A stretch of 64,000 bases of DNA from Sarcophilus harrisii. Its lineage: Eukaryota; Chordata; Mammalia; Dasyuromorphia; Dasyuridae. The notes under the pieces are model-generated. The model was not told the DNA's origin. It saw nothing but the letters and a program-made list of their open reading frames with translations, and made no database searches. Of the stretch, positions 54,499-64,000 are shown one piece after another. How positions within the stretch are numbered: position 1 is the first letter of the stretch; each line of letters starts with the position of its first letter. The position numbers and the translations under genes were made by a program. The stretch lies in contig NC_045429.1 in NCBI RefSeq assembly GCF_902635505.1, forward strand, positions 430,369,669-430,433,668, read 5' to 3'.

Positions 54499-54538
<40 letters not shown>
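54494..54538 (+). repeat. (GT)n microsatellite
   Basis: GT/TG units over about 45 bases with one GC interruption near 54504. Confidence 0.95.
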
Positions 54539-54539
<1 letters not shown>

Positions 54540-56059
54540 TGGAGGGCATTCTCTGCTTAATTAAGGGATATCCTCCTTTAAAGCCTTACTTCCCCCTGTC
54601 CCCAGAGTACATCTTTTTTTCCCTTTCTTCCCCTCCCCCACTGAGTGACTGGCTTAGACTCCCCAACTACCCACATTTTGCTCCTGGATGGATAAATATC
54701 TTCTTTCAGATCACCATAGCTTTTGTTTGCTATTTGTAGTCTTTGATCCCGAGGAAAAAAAAGAAAACCAACCCTGAACCAAGTGACTTGTTAAACTGAA
54801 ATAGATTCCTGAGTCTTGTCTGCTAGAACTTGGTTTCCTGTGAGAGTTATTTGTAATTGATTAAAAAAAAATTTTTAAACAATTAAAGGAGGTAGAAAAG
54901 CAGGAAAAAAGATAGCATATTATTCCCATAAAAATGAATGGGGGACTTATGTGAGTCTGAACTGGGGAAAAGAAGTTTGAATTTGGGCATTTCTTTTCAA
55001 TCCAAAAAAAAAAATTCAGGAACCCAACACATAAAAAATATATTTCCTGTGACTAGGAGGAAGAATGGAAAAATATCTTTTCCTCCAAGAATGGAAAATA
55101 CCATGTGTTCAACTGAGACTCTCTCATGCCTTATGGTTTAGACCAATATCATGGCAAAGTGTAGTTTCACTACTGCATACAGAACATTTTCTGATGCATT
55201 TGTGTGGGCACGTTTGTCTACACATAACTGTCCTTATTCTTGTAACTAGGTGCACATGCAGGCTTAGGAGAAGTCAAAAGTTGACTTTCCAAAAGCTTGA
55301 GTAACAGGTGGAAAGAGTATCTCTGAAAATACCCTGAAGATTCTATGTGGAATCTGTAACTATTCTTGAAACAGTCAATCATGTTTAACCTGTAGGAAGT
55401 GAGCTTTGGTCCACTGGGCAAAAATTTGGGTCTGGGCCATGTGAAGCCTTTCTAGGGTTTAAATGGCAAAATGTCAGAGAGTTAGGATTAGTGAGGTCTT
55501 TGAATGACTTTTCCCAAATGATCTTTAAGCAAGGATCTCCATGTTTTTCATTCACCATCCCCTTCTATTCCCACAGTTTCAGTTTTGAAGATGAGTGGGA
55601 AGATGAGTGGTATCCTGGGTGTGCTTCATCTCATGTTGGTTTTTTGAAGGAATCACTGATGGTAGTGGTAGTGATGGGGGTTGCTCTCTCCAACCTGTTT
55701 GTGAGGCTCTATAATAACTTTCTCTCTAGTGAACTTTTAAGAAATATACTGTAACATCCTGGAATTTATCCATCTTTACATCACCCCCTATTCAATGACT
55801 TTTCTCACCAAAAGGTCACTTTTTAAGGCTCAGGAGCGAGGCAAACTTGGAAGGTTATAGCAAGTAAGTGGTGTGGGATCAGGGTGATGATAAGTCAGTG
55901 GGTATCATTTTTTTCTCCCTTCTTTGCTGTCCTTGAGTGTGTGTGTGGGGGGGTGATGATGGTAGTGGTGAGCTTGGGAGGATACTAGAGGAGGGGGTAG
56001 TGCAGTGTCATAGACCCCTCTTGTTCAGGCTCCTATCTCAGTTTGCCAGTCTAGGCAGT

Positions 56060-56990
56060 CTTTGCTCTTCTAAAATGTGGGATTTTTTTTTAAAGTGAGA
56101 CCAGAATTACAGGGAAAGGAACGGCTCTCAGCTCTGTTTCATGCTCAGTGTCTTTGCTGAAACCCTCCCCTCTTCAGTATGGTTTATTTAACAAGCTCAA
56201 TCTGGGTTTTTAATATGCTGCGTGGCTTCTTTCTCCTAGAGATAAAGCTGCCTTATTATAGAAGTTAAGTATGGGGGAGGGGGATGTCATGGACAGAGAT
56301 TGTTTCTTTTTTTCCTTCTTTCCCATAGTGATTCAGCTAGTGACATTTCTAGGGTTGATAATCTAGAACAATCTTTCCCCTTCCAAGTTCATGACTGGGA
56401 TGCAGTGAAGTGTGTAATGCTCCTTAATTAGTGAATGGTCCACAATTTTAATCAGAGCTCGAGAGGGATGTTTACTCAGGCTAAGAAATCCCCAGAAAGA
56501 TATAGCCATAATGTAGACCGCTCGGTTGTTCACAGATAGACACTCGCACACCGGCATGAGCACACACCCAGACACTTATTTTTTTCAGACACACTGGAGC
56601 TGATGTCAAATGTGCCAGCATGTATCCCTCATGGGCAGTCAGGTGCTTTTTTTCAACTTAAGAATGAACACTCAGCAGTGGCTGGAAGGTTGGGTGGGAT
56701 GTTCAGTCCACCAGGAGCTCCTTCCTTCCATGGTAATTCACATTTTAGACAACAATCACCTACTATAGTGATGGGATGAGATGCATTAAGGTGTGTGTGA
56801 GGGGGTAAGGGGCTGTGCTTTTTACTAATCTGAATTATCTGTGATTCGGCTCATTCAATAGCCATTTAAGGTTTGTGCATCATTATTCAAAGACAGACAA
56901 TGTTAGTAGGTAAATTGGCTCATATGATCTTAGCTAGAAGGCAGCAAAAGGTATTTATGCTGTTGAGGGTCCCGTATTTGAAAATCATCA
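56060..56990. other. Repeat-free intronic island, candidate conserved noncoding element
   Basis: About 930 bases without any repeat I recognise and without a coding frame above 70 codons. It has ATTA and TAATTAG-type cores (for example CTTAATTAGTG at about 56423). It is the longest clean block in the intron portion seen here. Confidence 0.35.
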
Positions 56991-57109
56991 TGGGGAGTGA
57001 AGGGTTGTGATTAGCCTTAGGCTTGGAACCTATACATCTCTATACATTCCCTCTATAGCCTACTCCTCCTCTGGGTTTGGGTTTTATGCATTGAATTATA
57101 GATCTCCAC

Positions 57110-57265
57110 ATATATTCTTCTATATAAAAATCTTGTTTAATATGTGTGTATGCATACAACCATTTATATATGTATAAACACATAATGTATACTGTAAAGC
57201 TACAGAATATAATTATAATATATGTATATATATATACATATTTCTACACACACATGCACACATAT
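57110..57265. repeat. TA-rich low-complexity region
   Basis: ATATATGTATATATATATAC-type sequence with palindromic TA stretches and a short CACACATGCACACA. 57270-58500 is otherwise unique. Confidence 0.75.
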
Positions 57266-58509
57266 TGTTAAGCTCCCTCATTGCTGTGATCATGACTCAG
57301 TTGTTGAATTACAGTCTTGGAAACAGATACATGGTTTATATGCATATAAAGTATATACCTTTGAGTGACTGACATCAGAGACATCAAATATGTGTGCCCA
57401 GAGAATGGCCCAGGAGCACAGCACACTTTAGAGTTCCCAGAAGGGGAGATCAGATAATGACATGGCTGGTCATTTATTTCTTCTTCTACATTTTCGGTTT
57501 CTCCCCTGGGAGAGGAGAAAGGATGTGACTTTCTAGGGCAACTTTTGAGATGGAGTGTCCTGACATTCCTGGATTGCTTATGTCTCAGTACACCCACCTT
57601 TGGCAGAAGCATAAAAAGGTATATTCTGATGGGAGCAGACTGTGGGGAGAGGGTCTGATCTCCAATCCCTAGAGAGGAGGCCTAGAAGATAGGAAACTAC
57701 AAAGAGGTCATGCTAATTAGGGGAAATAATCGAGGAGACCATAGACTCTTGGGGGTGGCAGCCCAGAGTGGGCAGACAGAAAAATCACAAGGTATAGAAA
57801 ACTAGAACTGCAGTTATCTCCATTGGGAGAAAGTGAATCTCCAAATGTCAGTATTCTGGGGAGAAACCTCCATCACTTTGCCCTATATAATGGCTTATTG
57901 GTGTGTAGTATTAGGTTTGCTTGTTGGTGTCTAGCACCCTACTATCACCTTCTTCCCAAGGACCAATTTCTGATTTGAAGGGAATTACTTCCCTATTTTT
58001 TCTGTAGATTGTCTAGTTTGGGGACAATCTGAAACTCAGGACAATCATCTCAATCTGTTGCTTGCAGGGCATGTATTCATAGACTATAACACTTCAGTCT
58101 ATAGATACTTGAGGGTGAGATTAATAATCACTAATCCTTGTTAGGTGAGACAATCTAGTTTAGCATTCCCTTTTCTCCATGGATTAATGCTCAGGATTTG
58201 ACTTTCTTTAGGGGGAGGGAAGGAGAAGTCAGTCATTTTATGATTAAATACTTCCTTGGTCACTGCTTTAGAAGCATATCTTAGCATGCTGTCAAGAAAA
58301 CCCTATCCTTGCCTGGAAAATGGTTACCTGGAGTACTCTCTCTCCAGTTTCTGTCCCATGAACATTTGAGGGTGAGACTTTTCACAATCTTCTCACTGCA
58401 TGGGGTTGGGTGAGGAGATAGGTTTTTAGCTCCATGCCACTGGGAGCACAGTTATCCATTTCTAGCTATGCATTACTCCTATTTCTAGTGATCTAAATCG
58501 ACTGTCTTA

Positions 58510-58770
58510 CTATTTACTCCATTTCTGGTCTCCAAGCCTTATACTGTCTATCCCTCATTCCTACAATGTATTTTTATCATCACTACTTCTTAGAATCCTC
58601 AATTCTTAGTTCCTTTCAAGATCTACTTAAGCTCTACCTTCTACATAAGGCCTGATCTCACTCCTCCTCCAAAGGCCAGGGCTTTTCCTTGTATTACCAC
58701 CTTGTATGAATTTTGTACATAGATCCCAATATACCTGCATATTTATATATTGTTTCCTCTGTGTTGGGGG
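58510..58770 (+). mobile_element. L2 3' region, 5' half of an interrupted copy
   Basis: 'ctttcaagatctacttaagc', 'ataaggcctgatctcactcc' and 'caccttgtatgaattttgta' are L2 in order. The copy continues after the purine array at 59416. Confidence 0.65.
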
Positions 58771-58791
58771 AGAAAGACAGACAAAGAGATG

Positions 58792-58824
<33 letters not shown>

Positions 58825-59348
58825 GGAAATGGAGGCAGAGACAGACAGATAGACACACACGCAGAGACAGAGAGATACACATAGAAAGACAGAGAGAGAT
58901 GGAAAAAGAGAGCAGACACACACAGAGAGACAGAGAGCAGACATGCCGAGAAAGCCAGAGATAGAGACAGACAGACAGACACAACGAGACAGAGAGATGG
59001 AGAGAGAGAAAGAGAGAGACAGACACACACAGAGATAGGGAAACAAAGACAGATAGAGATAAACAGACAGACACACATAGACAGAGAGAGAGATGGAGAA
59101 AGAGAGCCGACACACACAGAGAGACAGAGAGAGATGGAGAGACAGAGAGCAGACATGCAGAGAAAGACAGAGAGAGATAGACAAACACAAATAGGGAGAC
59201 AGAGACAGACAGACAGACAGAAATAGAGAGACAGGCAGACAGAGAGAAAGGGAGACACACAGAGAGACAGACACGGAGACAGACAGTGAGATAGACAGAC
59301 ACAAAGAGAGAGCAGGAAAAAGAAAGGAAGGAAGGAAGGAAGGAAGGA

Positions 59349-59413
<65 letters not shown>

Positions 59414-59415
59414 AA
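58771..59415 (+). repeat. Purine-rich compound microsatellite (AGAC/GAGA)n, about 645 bp
   Basis: AGAC, AGAGAG, ACACAC-G and AGACAG units with a higher-order pattern ('gagagatggag' and 'agcagacatgc' recur near 58920-58945 and 59125-59160), then GGAA and a pure (GA)n to 59409. The 281-codon minus-strand ORF is an artefact. Confidence 0.95.
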
Positions 59416-59535
59416 GCTCATTGAGTTTAGGGATTGTTTTACTTCCATCTTTGTATCTGCTGTGCTTAGCATGCTATTTCTCCATAGTATATAATAAATG
59501 CTTAATAAATACTGGTTGATTGATTAATTAATTTA
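59416..59535 (+). mobile_element. L2 3' end, second half of the interrupted copy
   Basis: 'agctcattgagtttagggat', 'tttgtatctgctgtgcttag', 'aataaatgcttaataaatac', ending TGGTTGATTGATTAATT. It completes the L2 begun at 58510. Confidence 0.7.
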
Positions 59536-59619
59536 ATTTAATTTAATCAGCATTTGTGGGCTGCTTTGATTGTGGAGGGAAGAAATGGTATTGGTTTCAG
59601 ATGAGGGAGAAATCACCTG

Positions 59620-59780
59620 CATTTGACATCAGAGAAGACTTCCTGAAGGAGGTGGTAGTGTAGCTCAGCCTTGAGGATGAGTAAGTGTTATCAGCAAGTG
59701 GAAATGACTGAGGAAAGCCTTTGCAGTATTAAGAACCCTGAGAATAAGGGCATGGAGATGGGTTTGAAGGAAATCCGTTT
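59620..59780 (-). mobile_element. L2 fragment
   Basis: Reversed L2 body: 'agacttcctgaaggaggtgg', 'tagctcagccttgaggatga', 'gaataagggcatggagatgg'. Confidence 0.55.
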
Positions 59781-60699
59781 TTTAGCTTGGCTAGAAGTGC
59801 TTGGTTGAAACCTCTCCAAATTCATCACTCTCATGATATTCATTGTGGGTAGGGTGGTTAGAGGTCTACACCAAGAATAGAAATGGAACTCTAACCATAG
59901 GGAGAAAATTGGCACCTAAATAGCCCCAACACTATCTCTTCTGGAACCCTGTCAACTTTGTCCTAAGGTAGAAGTTAATTTTCCTCATCAGCCCACGTGA
60001 CCTGATCACAAGAACTCTCACTTCTGCCAATTTTTCTAGGATCAATTCAAAGTTTGCTTTATGAAGTACTTGCTATACATTATACAATTTGGAGATGACC
60101 AAGAGTTTCTCTGAATCAGACCGGCTCTTCATGCCTAATACTTTATGACTATGTAAAGAATAGATAGGAAAGGGGAAAGGCTAAAGGCAAGCAGCCCAAT
60201 TAGGAGGCTTTTGAAATACTGAAGATAGATGATGAGGGCTGAATCAGAGAGGTGACTAGATGAATTAAGAGAAAGGGATGGATTTGAGAGATGTTCTGGC
60301 CCAGGGCATGTATTAAAAAAGAAAACTGGGAGGTTCTCTTTTTGCCATCAGCTTCTGGAGTCAATTGGGCATGTACAGCAAATGGCCCTGGCTCTGTAAA
60401 GATTCACTTTGGTTTTGTCAGTCCTGTATTTATCTAAACCTTTAGATACCAGATTTGTAATTTGGGGATCATAACCCAGAGTTTGCTATATGTTATCCAG
60501 AATTTAGACCTTTTAGACTAAGCTCAAATCATATTTCTAGCCTCAAGACTTTATTTGGTTCCTCTCCCCTCGTTGCTATCAGATTTGATCTTCTTTTTCT
60601 CTCTCTGTCACTCTCTGTAGCTTTCCTTCTTTCCTAGACTTTTTTAAGGCCCTTGTCAAAAATCCTCAGCCAACTTGATGTGACTGGTCAAAGCAAAAC

Positions 60700-60845
60700 A
60701 ATTCTGTTTATTGTTGTCTCTTATTTGGAATGGGATCCCTGTGAGGACAGAGACTATTTCTCACTTTTTTGTATTTCCACTTCTTAGTAGAGTACCAGCC
60801 CATAATAGCTGTTAAATAAATGCTTGTTAACATGATGTGATTTGA
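60700..60845 (+). mobile_element. L2 3' end
   Basis: 'gggatccctgtgaggacaga', 'tttttgtatttccacttctt', 'aataaatgcttgttaacatg'. Confidence 0.65.
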
Positions 60846-61097
60846 CTTGGATAGTCGGACACATTCCTATGATTTTTGGTGATGGTTAAGTTTTTTTTAT
60901 AAAATAGTATTTGGGGAAGCAGGCCTTTTAGGACTGATATTCTGTGTGATGTCATAATGGGGGAGGAAAGAGAGTGGGAGCAGAAGTGGAGTTTGGAAGT
61001 GGACCAAGGCTAGATTCCAACAGCCTTCCAACTTGCTGAGAAATGATCCAGGTTATTATACAGACCATTGAACCATCTGTGACAACATTGCTCTATT

Positions 61098-61380
61098 TTT
61101 AGTAATAATGACATCTACAAAGTGTTTTAAGGTTTGCAAAGCACTTTTCTCCCAATAATGCTGTGAGGCAGGTGTTTTAGAATAACCAAATGACAGAAAA
61201 ATCCATCACTGAGAAAATGGTAATGGAAACAATAATATAAATTTAGGGCTCAGTTAGTTAATATAAATAACATAAATTTAAGGCTTCCCCAAGATTGCTC
61301 AACTAATGTCAGAAATAAAATTTTAACTTAGTCCCTTCTAATTTAATCCCAGAGCTTCTATCATGTCCCACTGTCTCCCA
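61098..61380 (-). mobile_element. MIR3-type SINE, interrupted by about 90 bases
   Basis: Reversed tail at 61098-61175 (gttttaaggtttgcaaagca, ctgtgaggcaggtgtttta) and core at 61268-61380 (cccaagattgctcaactaat). The AT-rich piece between is unassigned. Confidence 0.55.
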
Positions 61381-61690
61381 GTATGCCCTGTAGATAAAAG
61401 AAGACAACTGGGTATCCTGATGCTTTTTTCAGGATATGGTCATCTTACCTTTTAGAAGTTCCTCTCTCTGGTAGGATAGATGGATTTCAGGAAAGTTGCA
61501 TCCTATCCTTCCAATGATTTCTATTTTTTTTAATCAAGATGAATTAAAAAAAATTCTTGAGGTACCAAATGATTTCAGTGTTTAGCAAGTTGCAGATATT
61601 TAAAAATGTTTTGTTAATTGCTTGATATTTCCATTGAAAACATTCCCAAAAGACTGAATTGATAACTTTGGGTAAAGAAAGAATGAATGT

Positions 61691-61960
61691 GAGGAGTAAG
61701 AGGAGGAGAAGGAGGAGGAGGAGGAGGAGAAGAAGAAGAAGTAGTAGTAGAAGAAGAAGAAGTAGAAGAAGAAGAAGAAGAAGTAGAAAAAGAAGAAGTA
61801 GAAGAAGAAGTAGAAGAAGAAAAAGAAGTAGAAGAAGAAGAAGTAGAAGAAGAAGAAGAAGAAGAAGAAGAAGAAGAATTAGTAGTAGTAGTAGTCGTAT
61901 TAGCAGCACTAGCAGCAGCAGCAACAGCCGTGGTGTTGGTGGTGGTGGTGTAGGAGTAGT
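61691..61960 (+). repeat. Compound triplet array (GAG, GAA, GTA, GCA, GTG)
   Basis: About 270 bases with strict 3-base periodicity: GAG units, then GAA and GTA mixed, then GTA/GTC, GCA and GTG units. It ends where a reversed MIR tail begins. Poly-Leu, poly-Ser and poly-Arg frames over it are artefacts. Confidence 0.95.
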
Positions 61961-62205
61961 AATTGTGATGATGATCATTATGATAATTCACATTTCTGAA
62001 GCACTTTAAAATTGGTAAGACACTTTCTGCAAAACTCTGAAAAGCAAGTAGTAGAGGCATTACTATCCCAATTTTTGATGCAAAAAAGCTGAGTTTCAGA
62101 TATGTTAGATGATGTATCTATAGTCATGAAGCTAGTTAAATTTGGAAGGTGGATGACAGACGTTAAGCCTCATATTCTGTCCATGACAACCCACTGGCTA
62201 AATAT
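61961..62205 (-). mobile_element. MIR3-type SINE
   Basis: Reversed: 'gataattcacatttctgaag', 'actatcccaatttttgatgc', 'gctgagtttcagatatgtta', 'gtcatgaagctagttaaatt'. Its 3' tail end adjoins the triplet array. Confidence 0.65.
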
Positions 62206-62739
62206 TGTAGCAATTTGAACATTCCTTAACTTCATGGCTCCCAATCATACAGCATGAATGGGTTCCCTATTTTATTAGTTCTCTCGGTCTGTATTTCTAT
62301 ATAATCGTTTTTAGACATGGATTGTACATACTCACTTCTCAGTCTAATCATGGTGGTCATTAGGTATATGTATATGATACTGCCATCAGCTGGGAAGCAG
62401 CCCCGATTGCTTCTCTAATGTCTGTAGTAGGGGCACAATAACTTTGTTGAATTGGATTGAAAAATTCATAGCACGTGGCACTAGTCTATCTATTAGGTGG
62501 GTTTTACCCTGAGCTATATTCCCCAGAAGACTCATTTTTTGCCTGCTAAAAGCTTCAGCACTTCTCCCTCTAGTCATGTGCTCATTTCTCGGGCATGTTT
62601 CCTATTGAGGAGGAACTCAGGGACCATTGAAATTTATACTTGTAGAAAGAAGGCATGAAACAGATAGGAAATGCATTTTTCTGGATTTATTCCTTCAATG
62701 TAGCTAGATGGGTGACAGTAAGCTCATACCCTCCTTTCC

Positions 62740-62835
62740 CACCTCATCCTTGGTTTCCTCATCTGCAGCATGACAGGGTTAGGCTCAATGATCTCTTAAG
62801 CCTTTTCCATTTCTATGCATCAGATGTAATGTAAC
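62740..62835 (+). mobile_element. MIR3-like SINE fragment
   Basis: 'cctcatcttggtttcctc'-type core at about 62745 and the tail 'ggctcaatgatctcttaagc'. 62210-62700 is unique with no feature. Confidence 0.55.
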
Positions 62836-62991
62836 TCAATCAAGGTTCATTTATTTATTTATTTTTGATTTCACATTTGTTCAATGAGTGCAACTGAAAG
62901 GGGGGTTTATTGCTGAAGGGGAAGAAATTGACTTATTTACAGCAGAGCCTGGTGAGAGTATATCTATTCATGTGGAAGCAAAACCAAGACT

Positions 62992-63115
62992 ATCAGATCA
63001 CAGATTTTAAGCTGGGTGAGACCTTAGAAGTTGATCTTCTCATTTTATAGAAGGTAAACTTGTCCAAGGTCACACCATTAAATTCCAGTGTACTTCCTAT
63101 TGAACCAAGCTAATG
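62992..63115 (-). mobile_element. MIR3-like SINE
   Basis: Reversed: 'tcagatcacagattttaagc', 'tgggtgagaccttagaagtt', 'cttgtccaaggtcacaccat'. Confidence 0.65.
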
Positions 63116-63514
63116 TCACACCAAACTGAACCTCCAAGGTATGAGAACATAACTCCATGAACCGTGACTTCAATTCTTGCCAGCTGATGGAAAAATGTGG
63201 TATGATCAGTTCTGCCAGTTGTACCGGAAAATAAAGCCTAGGATCTTGAGTTCTTGAAGCTTTCTTTATGTAGTAGTCCCTCAAGCTGACTGACCACCAT
63301 CAACCCTGGCTCTTCTCTGAGGTTGTGTAGGATTCTCTCCAGAGAGAGGAGAATATGATGTTACCTTGCCTACTTCTTAGTGGTCTCATGTTTTGAGGAA
63401 AATGAGGAGTGATTCTTCTATAAAAAAGATAGGTACTCTTGCCCTAGGGAGGAAGTGGGATAAAGAACCAGAAAGATCATTGGCTATGCTAGAAATCTTC
63501 TATCAGCACAAATC

Positions 63515-63720
63515 TGACTGTTATTCCTCTTCCCAATAAACTCCAGTGGCTCCCTATTACCTCCAGAATCAAAAATGAAATCCTTAAAGTCCTCCATAAT
63601 CTGATCCACTTCTGCCTTTTCAGGTCTTTTTGCTAAGGGTACTGACCTTGCTTTTCCTCACATGGGACAGTCCATTTACGTTCTTTTGAAAATCTCATAA
63701 AACTGTGTAACTCCACATTT
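63515..63720 (+). mobile_element. L2 fragment
   Basis: 'aaactccagtggctccctat', 'tacctccagaatcaaaaatg', 'ctccataatctgatccactt' and 'ccttgcttttcctcacatgg' are a well-kept L2 segment. Confidence 0.65.
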
Positions 63721-63754
63721 TTTCCATTTCACCATATGCATGGGATCTGGCAAA

Positions 63755-63885
63755 GATGATTGTTTTAGAGCTGGAAGGCACCTTAGTGTTCCAGTAGCTT
63801 CTTCATTTTACAAGTGGGAATTGAGACTCTGAAAGAGGAAATGACTAGTCCAGAGTCATATAGACAGAATCCTAGGAAGGATTTT
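63755..63885 (-). mobile_element. MIR3-like SINE
   Basis: Reversed: 'ttttagagctggaaggcacc', 'cttcattttacaagtgggaa', 'gtccagagtcatatagacag'. Confidence 0.65.
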
Positions 63886-63931
63886 GTTGGAGGGGAGAGG
63901 AATTTTACTATTTTATTGATATTTTTTATGG

Positions 63932-64000
63932 AGGTAATATGATATAGCAGATAGAAAGCTGATTTAGGACCTGTGAAAACCTGGATTTAAGTCTCATCTC
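63932..64000 (+). mobile_element. MIR3-like SINE, cut by the window end
   Basis: 'ggaggtaatatgatatagca', 'agctgatttaggacctgtga' are a MIR3 head; the rest lies beyond the window. Confidence 0.55.

Larger units (their letters stand above)
53031..64000 (+). other. ASIC2: ASIC2 intron 1 (5' part)
   Basis: It begins with the donor GTGAGT. No acceptor plus coding sequence matching the next ASIC2 residues (VFTKYGKCY) is found, so the intron runs past the window end. If retained, translation would stop at 53115-53117 after 28 more residues. Apart from the repeats listed, 53040-57100 and 59780-61090 are mostly unique sequence. Confidence 0.9.

Noticed and set aside
58627-59472. 281-codon Ser/Leu/Cys-rich frame on minus, plus 202- and 171-codon overlaps
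   Set aside because: Translation of the AGAC/GAGA array; no real protein features.
61544-62060. Poly-Leu, poly-Ser and poly-Arg frames
   Set aside because: Triplet repeat artefacts in three frames.

Overview
The window is a stretch of marsupial nuclear genome: AT-rich, almost gene-free, and dense in retroposons. Three things point to a marsupial. First, there are many copies of the tRNA-derived marsupial SINE, in a short MAR1-like form and a long form with a LINE-like tail ending in CAACAACAAC. Second, there are young L1 copies whose ORF2 C-terminus and 3' UTR are of the marsupial type. Third, MIR/MIR3, L2 and CR1/L3 relics are well preserved. I cannot settle the species from sequence alone.

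Only one host gene is visible. Positions 52476-53030 (+) encode the first 185 residues of ASIC2, isoform a (the acid-sensing ion channel of the DEG/ENaC family). The exon ends at a consensus GTGAGT donor. The 5' flank (about 51.7-52.47 kb) carries a TATA-like box and a pure run of 34 C. Everything from 53031 to the window end is intron 1, which in this gene is known to be very long. Positions 1 to about 51700 are the intergenic upstream flank; I see no other coding exon, tRNA, rRNA or snRNA gene.

Layout: 0-5 kb, a broken L1 with a second L1 nested in it; 5-16 kb, SINEs, a large polypurine tract, an L1 3' end with clear target-site duplications, GATA and GGAA arrays and LTR-like relics; 16-19 kb, L1, CR1/L3, SINE and a pure 44-G run; 19-24.6 kb, mostly unique DNA with one perfect RFX-type X-box; 24.7-25.5 kb, an L1 with a 5' inversion; 25.9-34.6 kb, SINEs in inverted pairs, MIR3 clusters and a polypyrimidine tract; 34.6-50.3 kb, mixed old repeats, an LTR-like element, a 40-A run and a hAT-like element; 50.3-53 kb, promoter and exon; 53-64 kb, intron with unique DNA (56.06-56.99 kb), a 640-bp purine array inside an L2, and a compound triplet array at a MIR tail.

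I found no new multi-gene system. The most useful leads are regulatory (the C-run at the ASIC2 start, an NRSE-like site in intron 1, the X-box and several repeat-free islands) and structural (G44/C34/A40/T31 homopolymers, an inverted SINE pair, a copied 74-bp segment at 41.9 and 43.0 kb, and twin-primed and nested L1s). Repeat names rest on my recognition of consensus sequences, not on a database run; boundaries are usually good to about 5-20 bases, less for old MIR/L2 pieces.
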